Below are positions 43,982-56,097 of a stretch of 64,000 nucleotides of DNA, one piece after another (the stretch's first letter is position 1; every line of letters begins with the position of its first letter). Location of the stretch: assembly GCF_019279795.1 (NCBI RefSeq), contig NC_056737.1, positions 39,488,515 to 39,552,514 on the forward strand. The letters run 5' to 3'. A program made the position numbers and the translations under genes. The DNA is from Protopterus annectens. Its lineage: Eukaryota; Chordata; Ceratodontiformes; Protopteridae. The notes below the pieces were generated by a model, which had not been told where the DNA came from, ran no database searches, and was given only the letters and a program-made list of their open reading frames with translations.

Positions 43982-45381
43982 TTACACAATCCCAGATATG
44001 TTGTATACCTTCTCATAATCAGAGAAATATGCTTTTGTAGCATTGGCAGAGATAACCTTCGATATTATCATTTTGATACATGGTATGCAACAGCAGCCAA
44101 GCAGCAAAAATATGACTGCACCAACACATACAGCAATTAAAATGTTCATCAACACAGAACCCCAGTTTCCAAACAGGTTTTGGAAAAAGTCAGTCAAGGG
44201 GTTTGGACCAGGTTTAGTCAGTTCAGAAACTTGTTGAATTATTTCAAGATGGCTCTGAATCGCATGCTCTTTATCAGGGATGAACGAGCAGCACTCCTCG
44301 TGTATGAGAGAGCAAGTACCTCCTTTCACCGCTAGGGTGAAATCGAGCGCCATACGGTTCTGCAACACTACTGTTCTCATCGCTAATTAGCCTGTCACCA
44401 ATTCTAGCGCTGAAAATGTTGCATTACTCAGAGTCTCTAACAGTTTTGACAGTTTTCTCAGTTCCCAGATGGATTTTACTGTCCCATACGCTGGCAAAAT
44501 ACCAGCCCAAGCAATTACATCATCGCCTAGGTCCATATGTGAGAGTCCTTTGCTGCTGACGTGTGCCAAGTCATGGTGATAAATCCATGATGCATCAATG
44601 TTACCTACGGGATTAATAGGTTCATTAAGAGAACGTGCATTTCGTATTTTACCTTGAGGCAATGCATTTGCGTGTCTGATAGCTGGTATCAGGTATCCCA
44701 AAAAACAACTTCCTGACCAGCCATATGGTAACCATTTATATGCTTTCCTACCACAAATAAAATAACAATCATTCGTTTTGATGGTGATATTGGTTGCAAA
44801 TTCATAACTCCCATTTGGCTTTAGCCCCTTAAATAACAGGCCATATACATACAGCATTTTTTCAACAAAACTAGTATCATTTACATTGATGTCTTTTTTA
44901 TAGCTCCAAACTTGGTCTCACACTGCCCTTCTAGGGTACAATTATGAACTATTGTCAAATTACATTGGCTCAGCCCCACCTTAACTTTTCCAATCTTTTG
45001 AAAACACACTGTTCCGTTTGGCCCCAGAAGAGGCAGCGCCACCTTGTCTCTCAGTGGTACTTCTGTGGTTTCAAACAACAAATTATTCCAAGTATCATTT
45101 GTTCCCAGAGGGGCTGTCCCTAACATTAAGCCACTATGTACAGTAGGTATTGCAGTACATACCCAACAATTTGAGACATTCATTGAGGATGCATATGCAT
45201 ATTTAATCGCTTGATATATATTAAAGTTCGGATGCCAGCTGGTGTGTTTGTCTCTTTTTGAATGGCTAGCTTCATTAAAAAACAGAAATGGCCAAAACAG
45301 AAATATTACAATCACAATAGTTATAAACAATAAAATATTGCAATAGAACCATTTTCTCTTATTCTTATTATTGTCCTTCAT
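43982..45381 (-). pseudogene. env: Retroviral env, two breaks
   Basis: The surface part starts at 45381 with a short basic N-terminus and one hydrophobic segment (about residues 11-35), consistent with a signal anchor. CWVC (about residue 57) is the CxxC motif of gamma-type surface subunits. A frameshift lies near 44880, then a Cys-containing block (YFICGRKAYKW) and a region ahead of the TM subunit. One in-frame stop (about 44385) falls just before the LQNRMALD segment. The TM part includes the immunosuppressive-like segment followed by a C-x6-CC motif (CSLIHEECC), a membrane span (about 44130-44070) and a short tail to 43982. Gamma-type TM organisation. Confidence 0.88.
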
Positions 45382-45599
45382 GGTTACTGCTGTCTGTTTG
45401 CTCCCCAGGGGGATTCAAGTTTTTATCTAACTTAAAATATTTTACAATGCGTTAGGTGGATCCATGAGGACCTTTCTTTAATCCAAACTGCCGTTGGAGT
45501 TGCGATGACTTCCGTGATTTTGTCGTCTCTTGAACCTGAAAAACAATCATTCGTTAAACAGCTGTTAGTATTGGTCAACATTTTCCTCATGCTATCTCC

Positions 45600-46364
45600 T
45601 CACCCCCCTCACGTTCCGCAGGCAACAAGTTTTGCCACTGCGGGACGTAGAGGTAGACAGGTAATCCAAGACTGCTGTGTCTCGGCCATGAGTTTTCTTA
45701 ACTTGCCTTTTAGAATGCCGTTATGGCGTTCCACCAACCCTGCTGACTGTGGGTGGTAGGCACAATGGTGTTTCAGTTAAATCTGGAAAACTGTAGACAG
45801 TTTCTGAATGATCTGATTGACAAAATGCGTGCCGTTGTCAGAGTAGAATTGTGTAGGAAGTCCAATGTGCGGGACAATGTGATTGACCAAAATTTTAGCC
45901 ACTGTCTGAGCATCCGGATGTGTCACCGGAAAAGCCTCAACTCACTTAGTAAATGCATCTACTATCACTAACACAAACTTCTTTAGTTGTGCCGGGGTCA
46001 ATTTGATGAAGTCCATACATATTGTATGAAATGGATAGGGGGGTGTTGGAAATGATGCCGGGGCAACTCTGACCCCGCCCCCGTGGTATTTAGCACAAAC
46101 TATACAGGATAGACAAAAACGTTTTGCATATGCAATGAAACCCTTGGTCCAAAAGGTAAGGTGGATAATTCTAACCATAGCTGCAGGGCCCAGATGGGAA
46201 AGGCCATGCACAACTAGTGCTGCATACCTAAAAAGATTAGTAGGCAAAACATATTTATTATCTGGTCCCACATAGATTCCCTTGTTCTGTCTAACACCAT
46301 ACCTAGTCCAGTGTTGTTTTTCCTGTACTGTGCTAAGTTCCTGCATGACTTGTAAGGTTTGCAA
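45600..46364 (-). pseudogene. pol: Retroviral integrase
   Basis: The zinc-binding HHCC motif is present (HGLSHLG ... CLSCIVCAKYH, about 46240-46105). The catalytic core begins with MDFIKLTPA (first Asp, about 46015), the second Asp is in a SDNGTHF block (about 45835), and Glu is in a GLVERHNG block (about 45735). A TGA after VIVDAFTK (about 45942) and a further break upstream of env interrupt the frame. The fragment starts at the LINE insertion site (46367), and its upstream neighbour is the RNase H at 56487. Confidence 0.85.
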
Positions 46365-46366
46365 AT
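46360..46366 (+). repeat. Target-site duplication of the LINE insertion (left)
   Basis: TGCAAAT, repeated at 56487-56493. It lies in retroviral pol sequence on both sides. Confidence 0.65.
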
Positions 46367-46393
46367 TTATTTATTTATTTATTTATTTATTTT
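46367..46393 (-). repeat. LINE 3' tail, (ATAA)n
   Basis: About seven tandem TTTA units on the plus strand, directly next to the target duplication. Short tandem 3' tails are typical of CR1/L2-group LINEs. Confidence 0.85.
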
Positions 46394-47110
46394 ACATTTG
46401 TTAACCGGGCTAGTCTGGCTGGATACATGTCCATTTTCAGCAGAGGCCCGAGGAGAAAAGCTCCACTATCAGACTAAGACAATACATTTCAGAAAACATT
46501 TCTAAAATCAATTTTTAAAAAAATGTACAGAGACAATATACAGTTTGCCTGGACTAATCTGAGTAGGTAACAGACAGTTCAGATTAAGTGGCTAAGGAGA
46601 TAAGCTCCGGCATCAAAATACAAAGTTGAGTTGAGACATCACTAGTCAAGCTAGAAATTTTAGTCGTCGGTCAGTAGTCATGATAACAGATTAGGTAATA
46701 TAGAGAAGGAAAGAAACTGTTGGTATCGAGTGATAAAAGAGCAGGTAGGTAGTTAGGTAGTTACAGATGAAGGAGAAGGGGGAAAAAAGATAGACAGAAA
46801 GTGGGGATAGAATATAATTTGTTGGGTATAAGTATTATAACAATGGTAAAGGTGGGGAATGTCAAGTTGGAAAGGAGAGTGAGGAAACAGGATAGAGATG
46901 AAATGCCAAGGTAGCAGGATAAAGACGGTAAGCTAAGGGTAGAAAGAGAATAGAGAGAAGATGGCTAGAAGGGGAAGTAAACAAAAAAGAATGGAGAAAT
47001 AAAAGAGTGAGGTCCAGTAAAGGGGGCTGAGGACGTTAGTCTAAGTAAGAATGGGAGTGGAAAGAATTACACAAGTAGCAGACTGGAGAGAGTAATAAAG
47101 AGTGCTGAGC
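46394..47110 (-). other. LINE 3' untranslated region
   Basis: About 700 bp of purine-rich (plus strand) sequence between the ORF2 stop and the simple tail. No coding block. Confidence 0.7.
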
Positions 47111-50100
47111 TCAGTCAGGATTGGAGCAGGGACATAGCCAGTGAATTAGTAGGTGGGTTTTCATCTGTTTTTTGAAAAGGTGACATGAGGTTAGGGAGGT
47201 CAGTTCAGCGGGAAGTTTATTCCAGTAAGAACCGATAGTGTTTGCAAATAAGGAATCACCTGATTTGTTATGAGATTTTAAAGTAGTAACTAGTAGCTTG
47301 TTGGCTGATCTGAGTGTCGTGAGATTTTTATAAGGTGTGATAAGTTTATTTAGTATGGGTATATTGGAGGGGTAATGAAGAATTTTAAAAGTGATGATTA
47401 GTTGTTGTAGGAGTATAAGGTTCGGGAGTTCAAGCCAGTTGAGTTTCTTTAAGTTAAGACAGTGGTGAGTTTGGAAAGGAGAGCCAGTGGCAAATCTGGC
47501 TATACTGTGGTAGGCAGTATTCAGTTTCTGAAGATTAGCTTTAGATAAATTGACAAAGGAGGGAGAGGCGTAAGTTAATGTAGAGATGAGGTGAGTTTGG
47601 GCAAGGGCTACTCGGGAAGTAGTAGTGACATAGGGCTTTAGCCTGTATAGGGCACCAATCTTTTTATTGACAGTCTTGATAGTTAAATCAATGTGATAGT
47701 CAAAATTTAGCTGGTTATCTATGGTGACGCCTAGGAGTTTAGTGCAGTTGTCAGGTTTAATGACAGTGCCATTACAGGATGTTATAGAAAAAGAGATAGG
47801 GGTGGATTTACAGGTTGGGGTAAAGAGTAGTAGTTTGGTTTTTTTGGGATTTAGGAGGAGACAGATATGTTGAAACCATTTTTCTGCTGCAGTGAAGACT
47901 ACTTGGGTAGTGGAGTGGAGTTCTGCTGGGGTAGAAGCAGAGCAGATGAGAGTGGAATCATCTGCATATTGTATACATGTGGATGTTGGGAGGGAATTGG
48001 GCAGATTATTGATGAAAATGGAGAAAAGTAGGGGGCCTAGGATAGATCCTTGTGGGACTCCAATAGTAATTGGGAGTTGAGTGGATAAATGGCTGTCCCA
48101 AAGGACTGCTTGTTTTCTATTAGTCAAGTAAGAGTTGAACCACTGTAATGCTTGTGAATCCAGTGATAGGGATTTTAAGGTATCGAGGAGAAGCTGATGG
48201 TTGACCATATCGAATGCTTTTGAGAGGTCCAAAAATAGTGCAGATGAGAACAGGTTTTTATTTTGATTTTTATTTATAGTGTCAGAGAAGGAGAGAAGGG
48301 CAGTAGTAGTACTGTGGTACGGTCTAAAACCATGTTGAGAGTCTACAAGCAAGTTGTTATTTAAGAGATAATGTAGAAGTTGATGGTGAATACAGCGTTC
48401 CATTATTTTGGATAGAGGAGATAGAAGGGCAATAGGTCTAAAATTGGATAGTTCGTTAGAGTTTCCTCCTTTATGGAGTGGAATAATATGGGAGATTTTC
48501 CAGCAGGATGGGATTTTGGATTCTGTTATGGTTCTGTTTATTAAGATGGAGACTGGGTAGGCTATTTCGTTTGCAGCTAGCTGAAGGTATTCAGCTGGAA
48601 GTTTGTCAGAAGAGGGGGTGCAGGGTTTTAGTTTAGAAAGTAGTTTCTGTATATAGGTTGTTGAGACGGTCTCAAGTTTTAGTGTATGGGTACTGTTAGG
48701 GGTGGGGGTAATTTGGAGGGAGGGGGGGAGTCATGGTGCTTGCAAGTGAGTTGACAGTTTGAGAGAAGAAGTTGTTAAAGGTGTTGGCTATGATGTTAGG
48801 TTGGTTTTGTGCTAAGCTAGCTGGTGTAGGTGTTTTGGTGTTGCCTGGGTGGAGTAGTTTATTTATTCCTGACCAGAATGTTTTTGGGTTTTGGTTTTGA
48901 TTTTGTTGGTATTGAAAGTTGTAGTTTTTTTTGTCCAGGATGACAAGTTTCTTTGTTTTGTTTCTTAGATGTTTGAAAGTTTGATGGTCAATAGGGCTTT
49001 TAGTGGACCTCCATTTGAACATGATTTATTTCTAGCTCTCATAGTTTGTTTAGTTATAACAGAGAGCCAAGGAGCTGCTTTGGATCTGACTCTGACTAAT
49101 CGGGATGGGGCATGTTGGTTTAGAATTTGTAGGAAGGTGTTGTTGAAATGGGTTACTGCTTCATCTATTGGGAGGTATTTTAGAGTTGACCAGTTATATT
49201 CTTTGAGTTCATTTTGAAAGGATGTTAGATTGAATTCTGTTTTGTTGTATTTAGTACGATAGGTAGTTTGCTTAGGATTGTTGCATTTTTGTTTAGTGAT
49301 AAAGGTAAGGAGGTGGTCGCTGATATTATCAGGGAGTATTCCTATTTTATAGGAGAGGGGATTGTTGTTGGTCAGTATCCAGTCTAGAATGGTTTGTTTG
49401 TGGGTAGATTTATGTATTCTAGTAGGGGAGTTAATGGTTTGGTGAAAGTTAAAGAGATTAAGGTGTATGGTGGGTTTGAGGGATATGCAGGAGCTCCAGT
49501 CAATATTAAAATCACCTAAGATTATGGTTTCCTGGGGAAAGGTGCAGGAAATCCAGCTTAGGATATTTTCCAAAGTATTGATGTTCTTGCCTGGGGGGAT
49601 GTAGGAACATATTATGTTTATAGCTTTGGATTTGTTAATTTGGAGTTTGGTGGAAAGTATTTCAGCATTTCCTGGTGTGGGGGGGAAGGAGTCAATTAAG
49701 GCAACCTGAAGTTGGGATTTGTACAGGAGGGCCACTCCTCCACCTTTTTTATTTGGACGGTCTTGTCTTAAGGTACTATAGCCTGGGGGGGTGAATTCAT
49801 TGTCTTTGGTACTGGGTTTAAGCCAGGTTTCTGTGAGACAGAGGATATCAAAGGCGTAGAAATCAATTAAGGCATGGAGTTGAGTGACTTTGTTGTTAAT
49901 GCTACGAATATTAAGGTGAGCAATAGAGAGGAGTCAGAGGAAAAGGGTGGGTTAGAATAGTTGGTAGTTTGGTTTGGAGGGCTCTGATTTTGGAGGTATT
50001 GGGGCCAGGGTTGGGGTGGATATCTCCATGTATAAGTAAAAGAGTTTGTGGTGGTTGCAGGAGTTTTGTATATTTGAATGGTATTAGAATAAGCCGTTTG

Positions 50101-50329
50101 GAGGTTGTGAATTTGTAGTGGTGGGCTTTATGGTAGAGAGAGGGGAGGTAGGGACAGGTAGATAGTATATTAATATGGGATTGGTTGGGTAGGGAAGTGT
50201 AGTTGTAGTATGTTTGGCTAAAGAAGGAGTTTGGTAAAGCTTGAAATTTTCATAGGAGGTAAGGGTGTAGTAGTAAAGCAGAATGTTAAGGAGAAAAAGA
50301 GGAAAGAGTGATTTAAGGGTTAAGGGCAT
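47111..50329 (-). pseudogene. LINE ORF2, endonuclease-RT (proximal copy a), few frameshifts
   Basis: The start at 50329 (MPLTLKSLFPLFLLNI) has a hydrophobic N-terminus. Frameshifts lie near 50085, 49930 and 49740. The endonuclease in 49735-48965 has LGDFNIDW (Asp/Asn), LDWILTNNN and SDHLLTF (His). A frameshift near 49020 follows. The linker reaches about 48690, a further shift near 48720. The RT is open from about 48680 to 47111: HKGGNSNELSNFRPIALLSP, SQHGFRPYHSTTTALLSF, FLDLSKAFDMVNH (first Asp), GVPQGSILGPLLFSIFINN, QYADDSTLI (YADD) and KLLGVTIDNQLNF, ending CSNPD-stop. RT motifs are all intact. Confidence 0.88.
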
Positions 50330-50971
50330 GTTTTTATAGAGTATGAGGCCAGTGATTATAGGTTTGTAGGGAAATGGGTGAGGCAGTTTGAAGAGAGGGT
50401 GTGGTTGACGGAGTGAGGAATTAATTGGTAGATGTATAGGAGAGAAGTTATAGGTTGTTGGCTAATTAGGGGTGTGACTAAGGGAGTATAAAGGTAGGAC
50501 CCCTGGGGGTGGGTGGGAATTGGGGGTAGGGAGGGGAGCGGAGTGAGCGTGGCAGTGTGAACGGAGCGGGGAAGAACAAGACAACCAGTTGCAGAAAACA
50601 ATCAGGCAAGGGGTAGAGAACAGGTGTAAAGGTAATGGTGGGTTCAACAGGTTGAGGAGGCTTGTATGATAGGTGGGGGGTTAGTGATATAATACTGGGT
50701 AAGATAAAGGAGATGTTCTTGTGGAAAATGTCAGGTTGGATCGATAGGAAGAGCAGTAGGATTTACTAATGAATATGAATGTAGGATTTGTAGTAAGAAG
50801 GGCGCCACCTAGTGGCCAGGAAAAGGAAAGAATAACAGACAAAATACACTGGGGGATTACTAAGGATAAAAAGCAAGAAACAGGGAGGATTAAGTAAGGA
50901 TAAAGGCAAACAGAGGAGGGAAGGAGAGAGGATAAAAGGCCAAATCTAGGGGGCTGCTGGTTTACCTGAAG
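50330..50971 (-). promoter_or_regulatory. LINE 5' leader (copy a)
   Basis: About 620 bp of pyrimidine-rich (minus strand) sequence, matching 52936-53580 almost base for base and partly 56098-56486. It presumably contains the internal promoter. The line GGCGCCACCTAGTGGCCAGG occurs in all three copies. No ORF1 recognised. Confidence 0.65.
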
Positions 50972-53580
50972 AGATAATGTAGAAGTTGATGGTGAATACA
51001 GCGTTCCATTATTTTGGATAGAGGAGATAGAAGGGCAATAGGTCTAAAATTGGATAGTTCGTTAGAGTTTCCTCCTTTATGGAGTGGAATAATATGGGAG
51101 ATTTTCCAGCAGGATGGGATTTTGGATTCTGTTATGGTTCTGTTTATTAAGATGGAGACTGGGTAGGCTATTTCGTTTGCAGCTAGCTGAAGGTATTCAG
51201 CTGGAAGTTTGTCAGAAGAGGGGGTGCAGGGTTTTAGTTTAGAAAGTAGTTTCTGTATATAGGTTGTTGAGACGGTCTCAAGTTTTAGTGTATGGGTACT
51301 GTTAGGGGTGGGGGTAATTTGGAGGAGGGAGTCATGGTGCTTGCAAGTGAGTTGACAGTTTGAGAGAAGAAGTTGTTAAAGGTGTTGGCTATGATGTTAG
51401 GTTGGTTTTGTGCTAAGCTAGCTGGTGTAGGTGTTTTGGTGTTGCCTGGGTGGAGTAGTTTATTTATTCCTGACCAGAATGTTTTTGGGTTTTGGTTTTG
51501 ATTTTGTTGGTATTGAAAGTTGTAGTTTTTTTTGTCCAGGATGACAAGTTTCTTTGTTTTGTTTCTTAGATGTTTGAAAGTTTGATGGTCAATAGGGCTT
51601 TTAGTCGACCTCCATTTCGAACATGATTTATTTCTAGCTCTCATAGTTTGTTTAGTTATAACAGAGAGCCAAGGAGCTGCTTTGGATCTGACTCTGACTA
51701 ATCGGGATGGGGCATGTTGGTTTAGAATTTGTAGGAAGGTGTTGTTGAAATGGGTTACTGCTTCATCTATTGGGAGGTATTTTAGAGTTGACCAGTTATA
51801 TTCTTTGAGTTCATTTTGAAAGGATGTTAGATTGAATTCTGTTTTGTTGTATTTAGTACGATAGGTAGTTTGCTTAGGATTGTTGCATTTTTGTTTAGTG
51901 ATAAAGGTAAGGAGGTGGTCGCTGATATTATCAGGGAGTATTCCTATTTTATAGGAGAGGGGATTGTTGTTGGTCAGTATCCAGTCTAGAATGGTTTGTT
52001 TGTGGGTAGATTTATGTATTCTAGTAGGGGAGTTAATGGTTTGGTGAAAGTTAAAGAGATTAAGGTGTATGGTGGGTTTGAGGGATATGCAGGAGCTCCA
52101 GTCAATATTAAAATCACCTAAGATTATGGTTTCCTGGGGAAAGGTGCAGGAAATCCAGCTTAGGATATTTTCCAAAGTATTGATGTTCTTGCCTGGGTGG
52201 ATGTAGGAACATATTATGTTTATAGCTTTGGATTTGTTAATTTGGAGTTTGGTGGAAAGTATTTCAGCATTTCCTGGTGTGGGGGGGGAAGGAGTCAATT
52301 AAGGCAACCTGAAGTTGGGATTTGTACAGGAGGGCCACTCCTCCACCTTTTTTATTTGGACGGTCTTGTCTTAAGGTACTATAGCCTGGGGGGGTGAATT
52401 CATTGTCTTTGGTACTGGGTTTAAGCCAGGTTTCTGTGAGACAGAGGATATCAAAGGCGTAGAAATCAATTAAGGCATGGAGTTGAGTGACTTTGTTGTT
52501 AACGCTACGAATATTAAGGTGAGCAATAGAGAGGGAGTCAGAGGAAAAGGGTGGGTTAGAATAGTTGGTAGTTTGGTTTGGAGGGCTCTGATTTTGGAGG
52601 GTATTGGGGCCAGGGTTGGGGTGGATATCTCCATGTATAAGTAAAAGAGTTTGTGGTGGTTGCAGGAGTTTTGTATATTTGAATGGTATTAGAATAAGCC
52701 GTTTGGAGGTTGTGAATTTGTAGTGGTGGGCTTTATGGTAGAGAGGGGGGAGGTAGGGACAGGTAGATAGTATATTAATATGGGATTGGTTGGGTAGGGG
52801 AAGTGTAGTTGTAGTATGTTTGGCTAAAGAAGGAGTTTGGTAAAGCTTGAAATTTTCATAGGAGGTAAGGGTGTAGTAGTAAAGCAGAATGTTAAGGAGA
52901 AAAAGAGGAAAGAGTGATTTAAGGGTTAAGGGCATGTTTTTATAGAGTATGAGGCCAGTGATTATAGGTTTGTAGGGAAATGGGTGAGGCAGTTTGAAGA
53001 GAGGGTGTGGTTGACGGAGTGAGGAATTAATTGGTAGATGTATAGGAGAGAAGTTATAGGTTGTTGGCTAATTAGGGGTGTGTCTAAGGGAGTATAAAGG
53101 TAGGACCCCTGGGGGTGGGTGGGAATTGGGGGTAGGGAGGGGAGCGGAGTGAGCGTAGCGAGCGTAGCGAACGGAGCGGGGAAGAACAAGACAACCAGTT
53201 GCAGAAAACAATCAGGCAAGGGGTAGAGAACAGGTGTAAAGGTAATGGTGGGTTCAACAGGTTGAGGAGGCTTGTATGATAGGTGGGGGGTTAGTGATAT
53301 AATACTGGGTAAGATAAAGGAGATGTTCTTGTGGAAAATGTCAGGTTGGATCGATAGGAAGAGCAGTAGGATTTACTAATGAATATGAATGTAGGATTTG
53401 TAGTAAGAAGGGCGCCACCTAGTGGCCAGGAAAAGGAAAGAATAACAGACAAAATACACTGGGGGATTACTAAGGATAAAAAGCAAGAAACAGGGAGGAT
53501 TAAGTAAGGATAAAGGCAAACAGAGGAGGGAAGGAGAGAGGATAAAAGGCCAAATCTAGGGGGGGGGGCTGCTGGTTTAC
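50972..53580 (-). repeat. Tandem duplicate of LINE 5' half (copy b)
   Basis: Near-identical to 48363-50971; differences are mainly small indels in G or A runs and a few substitutions. It includes the RT N-terminal edge, the linker, the endonuclease and the leader. The junction with copy a is abrupt (GGTTTACCT|GAAGAGATAATG). Very recent duplication, or an assembly duplication. Confidence 0.88.
51285..52935 (-). pseudogene. LINE endonuclease region, copy b
   Basis: N-terminal frame 52935-52264 (223 codons): hydrophobic start, then GDIHPNPGPNT (about residue 92), LNIRSVNNK (endonuclease Asn), LTETWLKP (Glu) and GGGVALLYKSQ. One frameshift near 52270 separates it from 52298-51285 (337 codons), with LGDFNIDW, ILDWILTNN, SDHLLTF and the linker. 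Better preserved than copy a but lacking the RT. NPGP resembles the end of 2A-like peptides. Confidence 0.85.
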
Positions 53581-56097
53581 CTGGCTGGGGTAAAAATATG
53601 TCCTGGTGAGTAATACTAATCAATACAATAATAGGACATACTTTCCAAAAATATCTGGGAGGACAGTCTTTGTTTTAAGGATGTTCACTCCTATTCAGGA
53701 TACTGGATATTTTGAGATGTCCACAGGGCCTCTTGGGTTAGGGATGGACAGGAACCCTGGTGTACAATCTGTAGAAATAGCTACAGGTAGAGAGAAAAGA
53801 GAGAACAAGCAGAGGAGAGAGAAATAGTTATTAAGCAACACTGAGAGTACACCATACTTAGCATAATTCCTTTTAAATCAAGAGCAGCAAGGGCATTACA
53901 GTGATTTATCCAGGGTCAACACTATATGTAGCATAATAGTCAGTTTGTTACAGACATGCAAAGGGCCCTCAAGGAATAAACGGAACAGTAGTTAACTATC
54001 TAATAATAAAAAACAAATAGGAGAACAGTATCAGGCCTATAAACTTCAAAGAGGTCGGATATGCAGCACTGTTATTGTGTGGTTACAAAGTCAGCAGAGA
54101 GCAGTACATATTCATCGCATACACAACTTAGTAATCAGAAACCTCTAGTGCACAATGGCTGGTTACAAAATCAGCAGAGAGCAGTACATATCTATAGCGT
54201 ATACACTGAGTAACTAGAGACCTATAGTGTACATGACTCCTAAGTAAGCGCCAGTAAAATACTTTAGCTAGTAGGATCTTATACTGCTTTATAACATATC
54301 CATCAAATGCCAGCAATAGAAGTTACACATTTAGTAATATGAAAACAAGTAGTACACAATAATTAATAATTGTACGCCAGTAAAATACCGTAGTAGGCAG
54401 GAATTACTAGTGCGCTAGAACTTCAATAAAGAGACCACGTGGAGTCTAGCCTGGGGGGGCACACTGCCAGAATGTCGCAGCACGGGGAGTCAGGTTGCCT
54501 AGGGTAATTGGAGGGGGTCAGGGCCAAACAAAGAATAAGCAAAAAGGAAATTGGATAAAAAAGCCTGCCGAGGAAATCAGCTTCTAGGCAAGCTATGGAA
54601 AAGGTGCTGATGGCACTTTAAGACACAGCTTAGGTCCCGCTCTCTGTTAGCGTTAAAAAGAGCGCTTACAGTATGCTATCAGACTAAGTTGCCCAATTAC
54701 AGAGTTGAACCACTTGTAAGCAAGTTAAATTAAGTAGCGCAAAAACATTTAAGGACAAAGCTTTAAAGCTTTAAGACACAGCTTAGGTCCCGCTCTCTGT
54801 TAGCGTTAAAAAGAGCGCTTACAGTATGCTATCAGACTAAGTTGCCCAATTACAGAGTTGAACCACTTGTAAGCAAGTTAAATTAAATAGCGCAAAAACA
54901 TTTAAGGACAAAGCTTTAAAGCTTTAAGACACAGCTTAGGTCCCGCTCTCTGTTAGCGTTAAAAAGAGCGCTTACAGTATGCTATCAGACTAAGTTGCCC
55001 AATTACAGAGTTGAACCACTTGTAAGCAAGTTAAATTAAGTAGCGCAAAAACATTTAAGGACAAAGCTTTAAAGCAGTAGAGTAAAAAAATTATCCGATA
55101 GCAAGAAGGCGGCTAATGGGCGTCTTTAATAAGAAGTTACAACACAACAGTGTTAAAAGGTTGCAGCGAACGGTACGGAATAAGCAACCGTTATGGCTGT
55201 CTGACCAGTTTAAAGGGGTAGGGGGAATGGCACAGGCGTCGCTAGTATCAGATAAAACGCTAGTATCAGATAAAGACCAAGGAGATAAATCCTCTGATTA
55301 AGCGACCGTGCAGGAAGGAGTGAAGAAGGGGTATTTAACCGCCTTCAAAGTGCCTGTGTAAAAATGGCGTTCCACGTGTTTCGCATTGGCGTATTTACTA
55401 GTTGTCCAGAAGCATAAAGGTATAAACAGCTAGTTCCACATATTATGCTAAAAGTAATTCAAAAACAGTGATAACAACGGAATTAAACAGTACAACATTG
55501 CATCAAAACACAGTACTCACATGCGGAAAGAAATCAACCCTCAGGACCAAGGAGACGCAGCAGCCCACCTAGGGATAACCTATAGGGAGGAAACGGCTGA
55601 GGGATGGGTAAATTTATAGTATGGAAGCGGAAGTGGAGTTGGAGGGGGAGGGGACAGGTAGAGAAAGGGGCTAGGAAAGTACAGAAGAATCTAGCTGTAG
55701 CAAGATCGTGGAGCAGGAAATTAAAAGGTGTGGATGGGAGAGGGGAGGGAAAACAAAACAGTGTTAGAGTAAGAACCGAAAGGTGAGGATGGAAGAGAGG
55801 AGAGAGAACAATGTTAGAGTAGGAGCCAACGCAGATGTGATATAGATAGAAGAGTACAGAGAGGAGATGATAGTTGGAAGGAGGGGAGCACAGTAGATGT
55901 GAGGAAGGGAGGGCAAGTAAAAGTGTAGGCACACTAAGGAAAAGGTAAGGAGATAGGCAAATAGAGAAAGTAAGTATAGTAGATGTTGGGGGAGGGACAG
56001 GCAAGTGGAATAAAAATAAGACACAAAGAAAATAGGCAGAGAGGGAGAGGGGACCAAGTGCGTGTAGAAAGAGCAGACAGAAAGAGGCTGGTGTCAC
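53581..56097. other. Spacer inside the LINE insertion, origin unknown
   Basis: Not homologous to the other LINE copies. It holds two copies of an 80-bp direct repeat (about 54077-54155 and 54158-54236), a 3 x 153-bp minisatellite (54618-55076), a short repeat (GCTAGTATCAGATAAA at about 55240 and 55257), and a purine-rich tract (55600-56090, plus strand). The minus-strand frame 55534-56133 is compositionally biased, Leu/Ser/Pro-rich, and not convincing as a gene. It may be a distinct leader variant of the LINE or a separate insertion. Confidence 0.6.
54618..55076 (+). repeat. Minisatellite, 3 x 153 bp
   Basis: Units begin at 54618, 54771 and 54924 with TTAAGACACAGCTTAGGTCC and end with CTTTAAAGC. 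The second unit has one visible substitution (AAATAG for AAGTAG near 54887). The unit contains an inverted pair of AGCGCT-like words. Near-identity indicates recent amplification. Confidence 0.93.

Noticed and set aside
54618-55076. CRISPR-like array
   Set aside because: The repeats are contiguous 153-bp units without unique spacers, in a eukaryotic retroelement context. It is a minisatellite.
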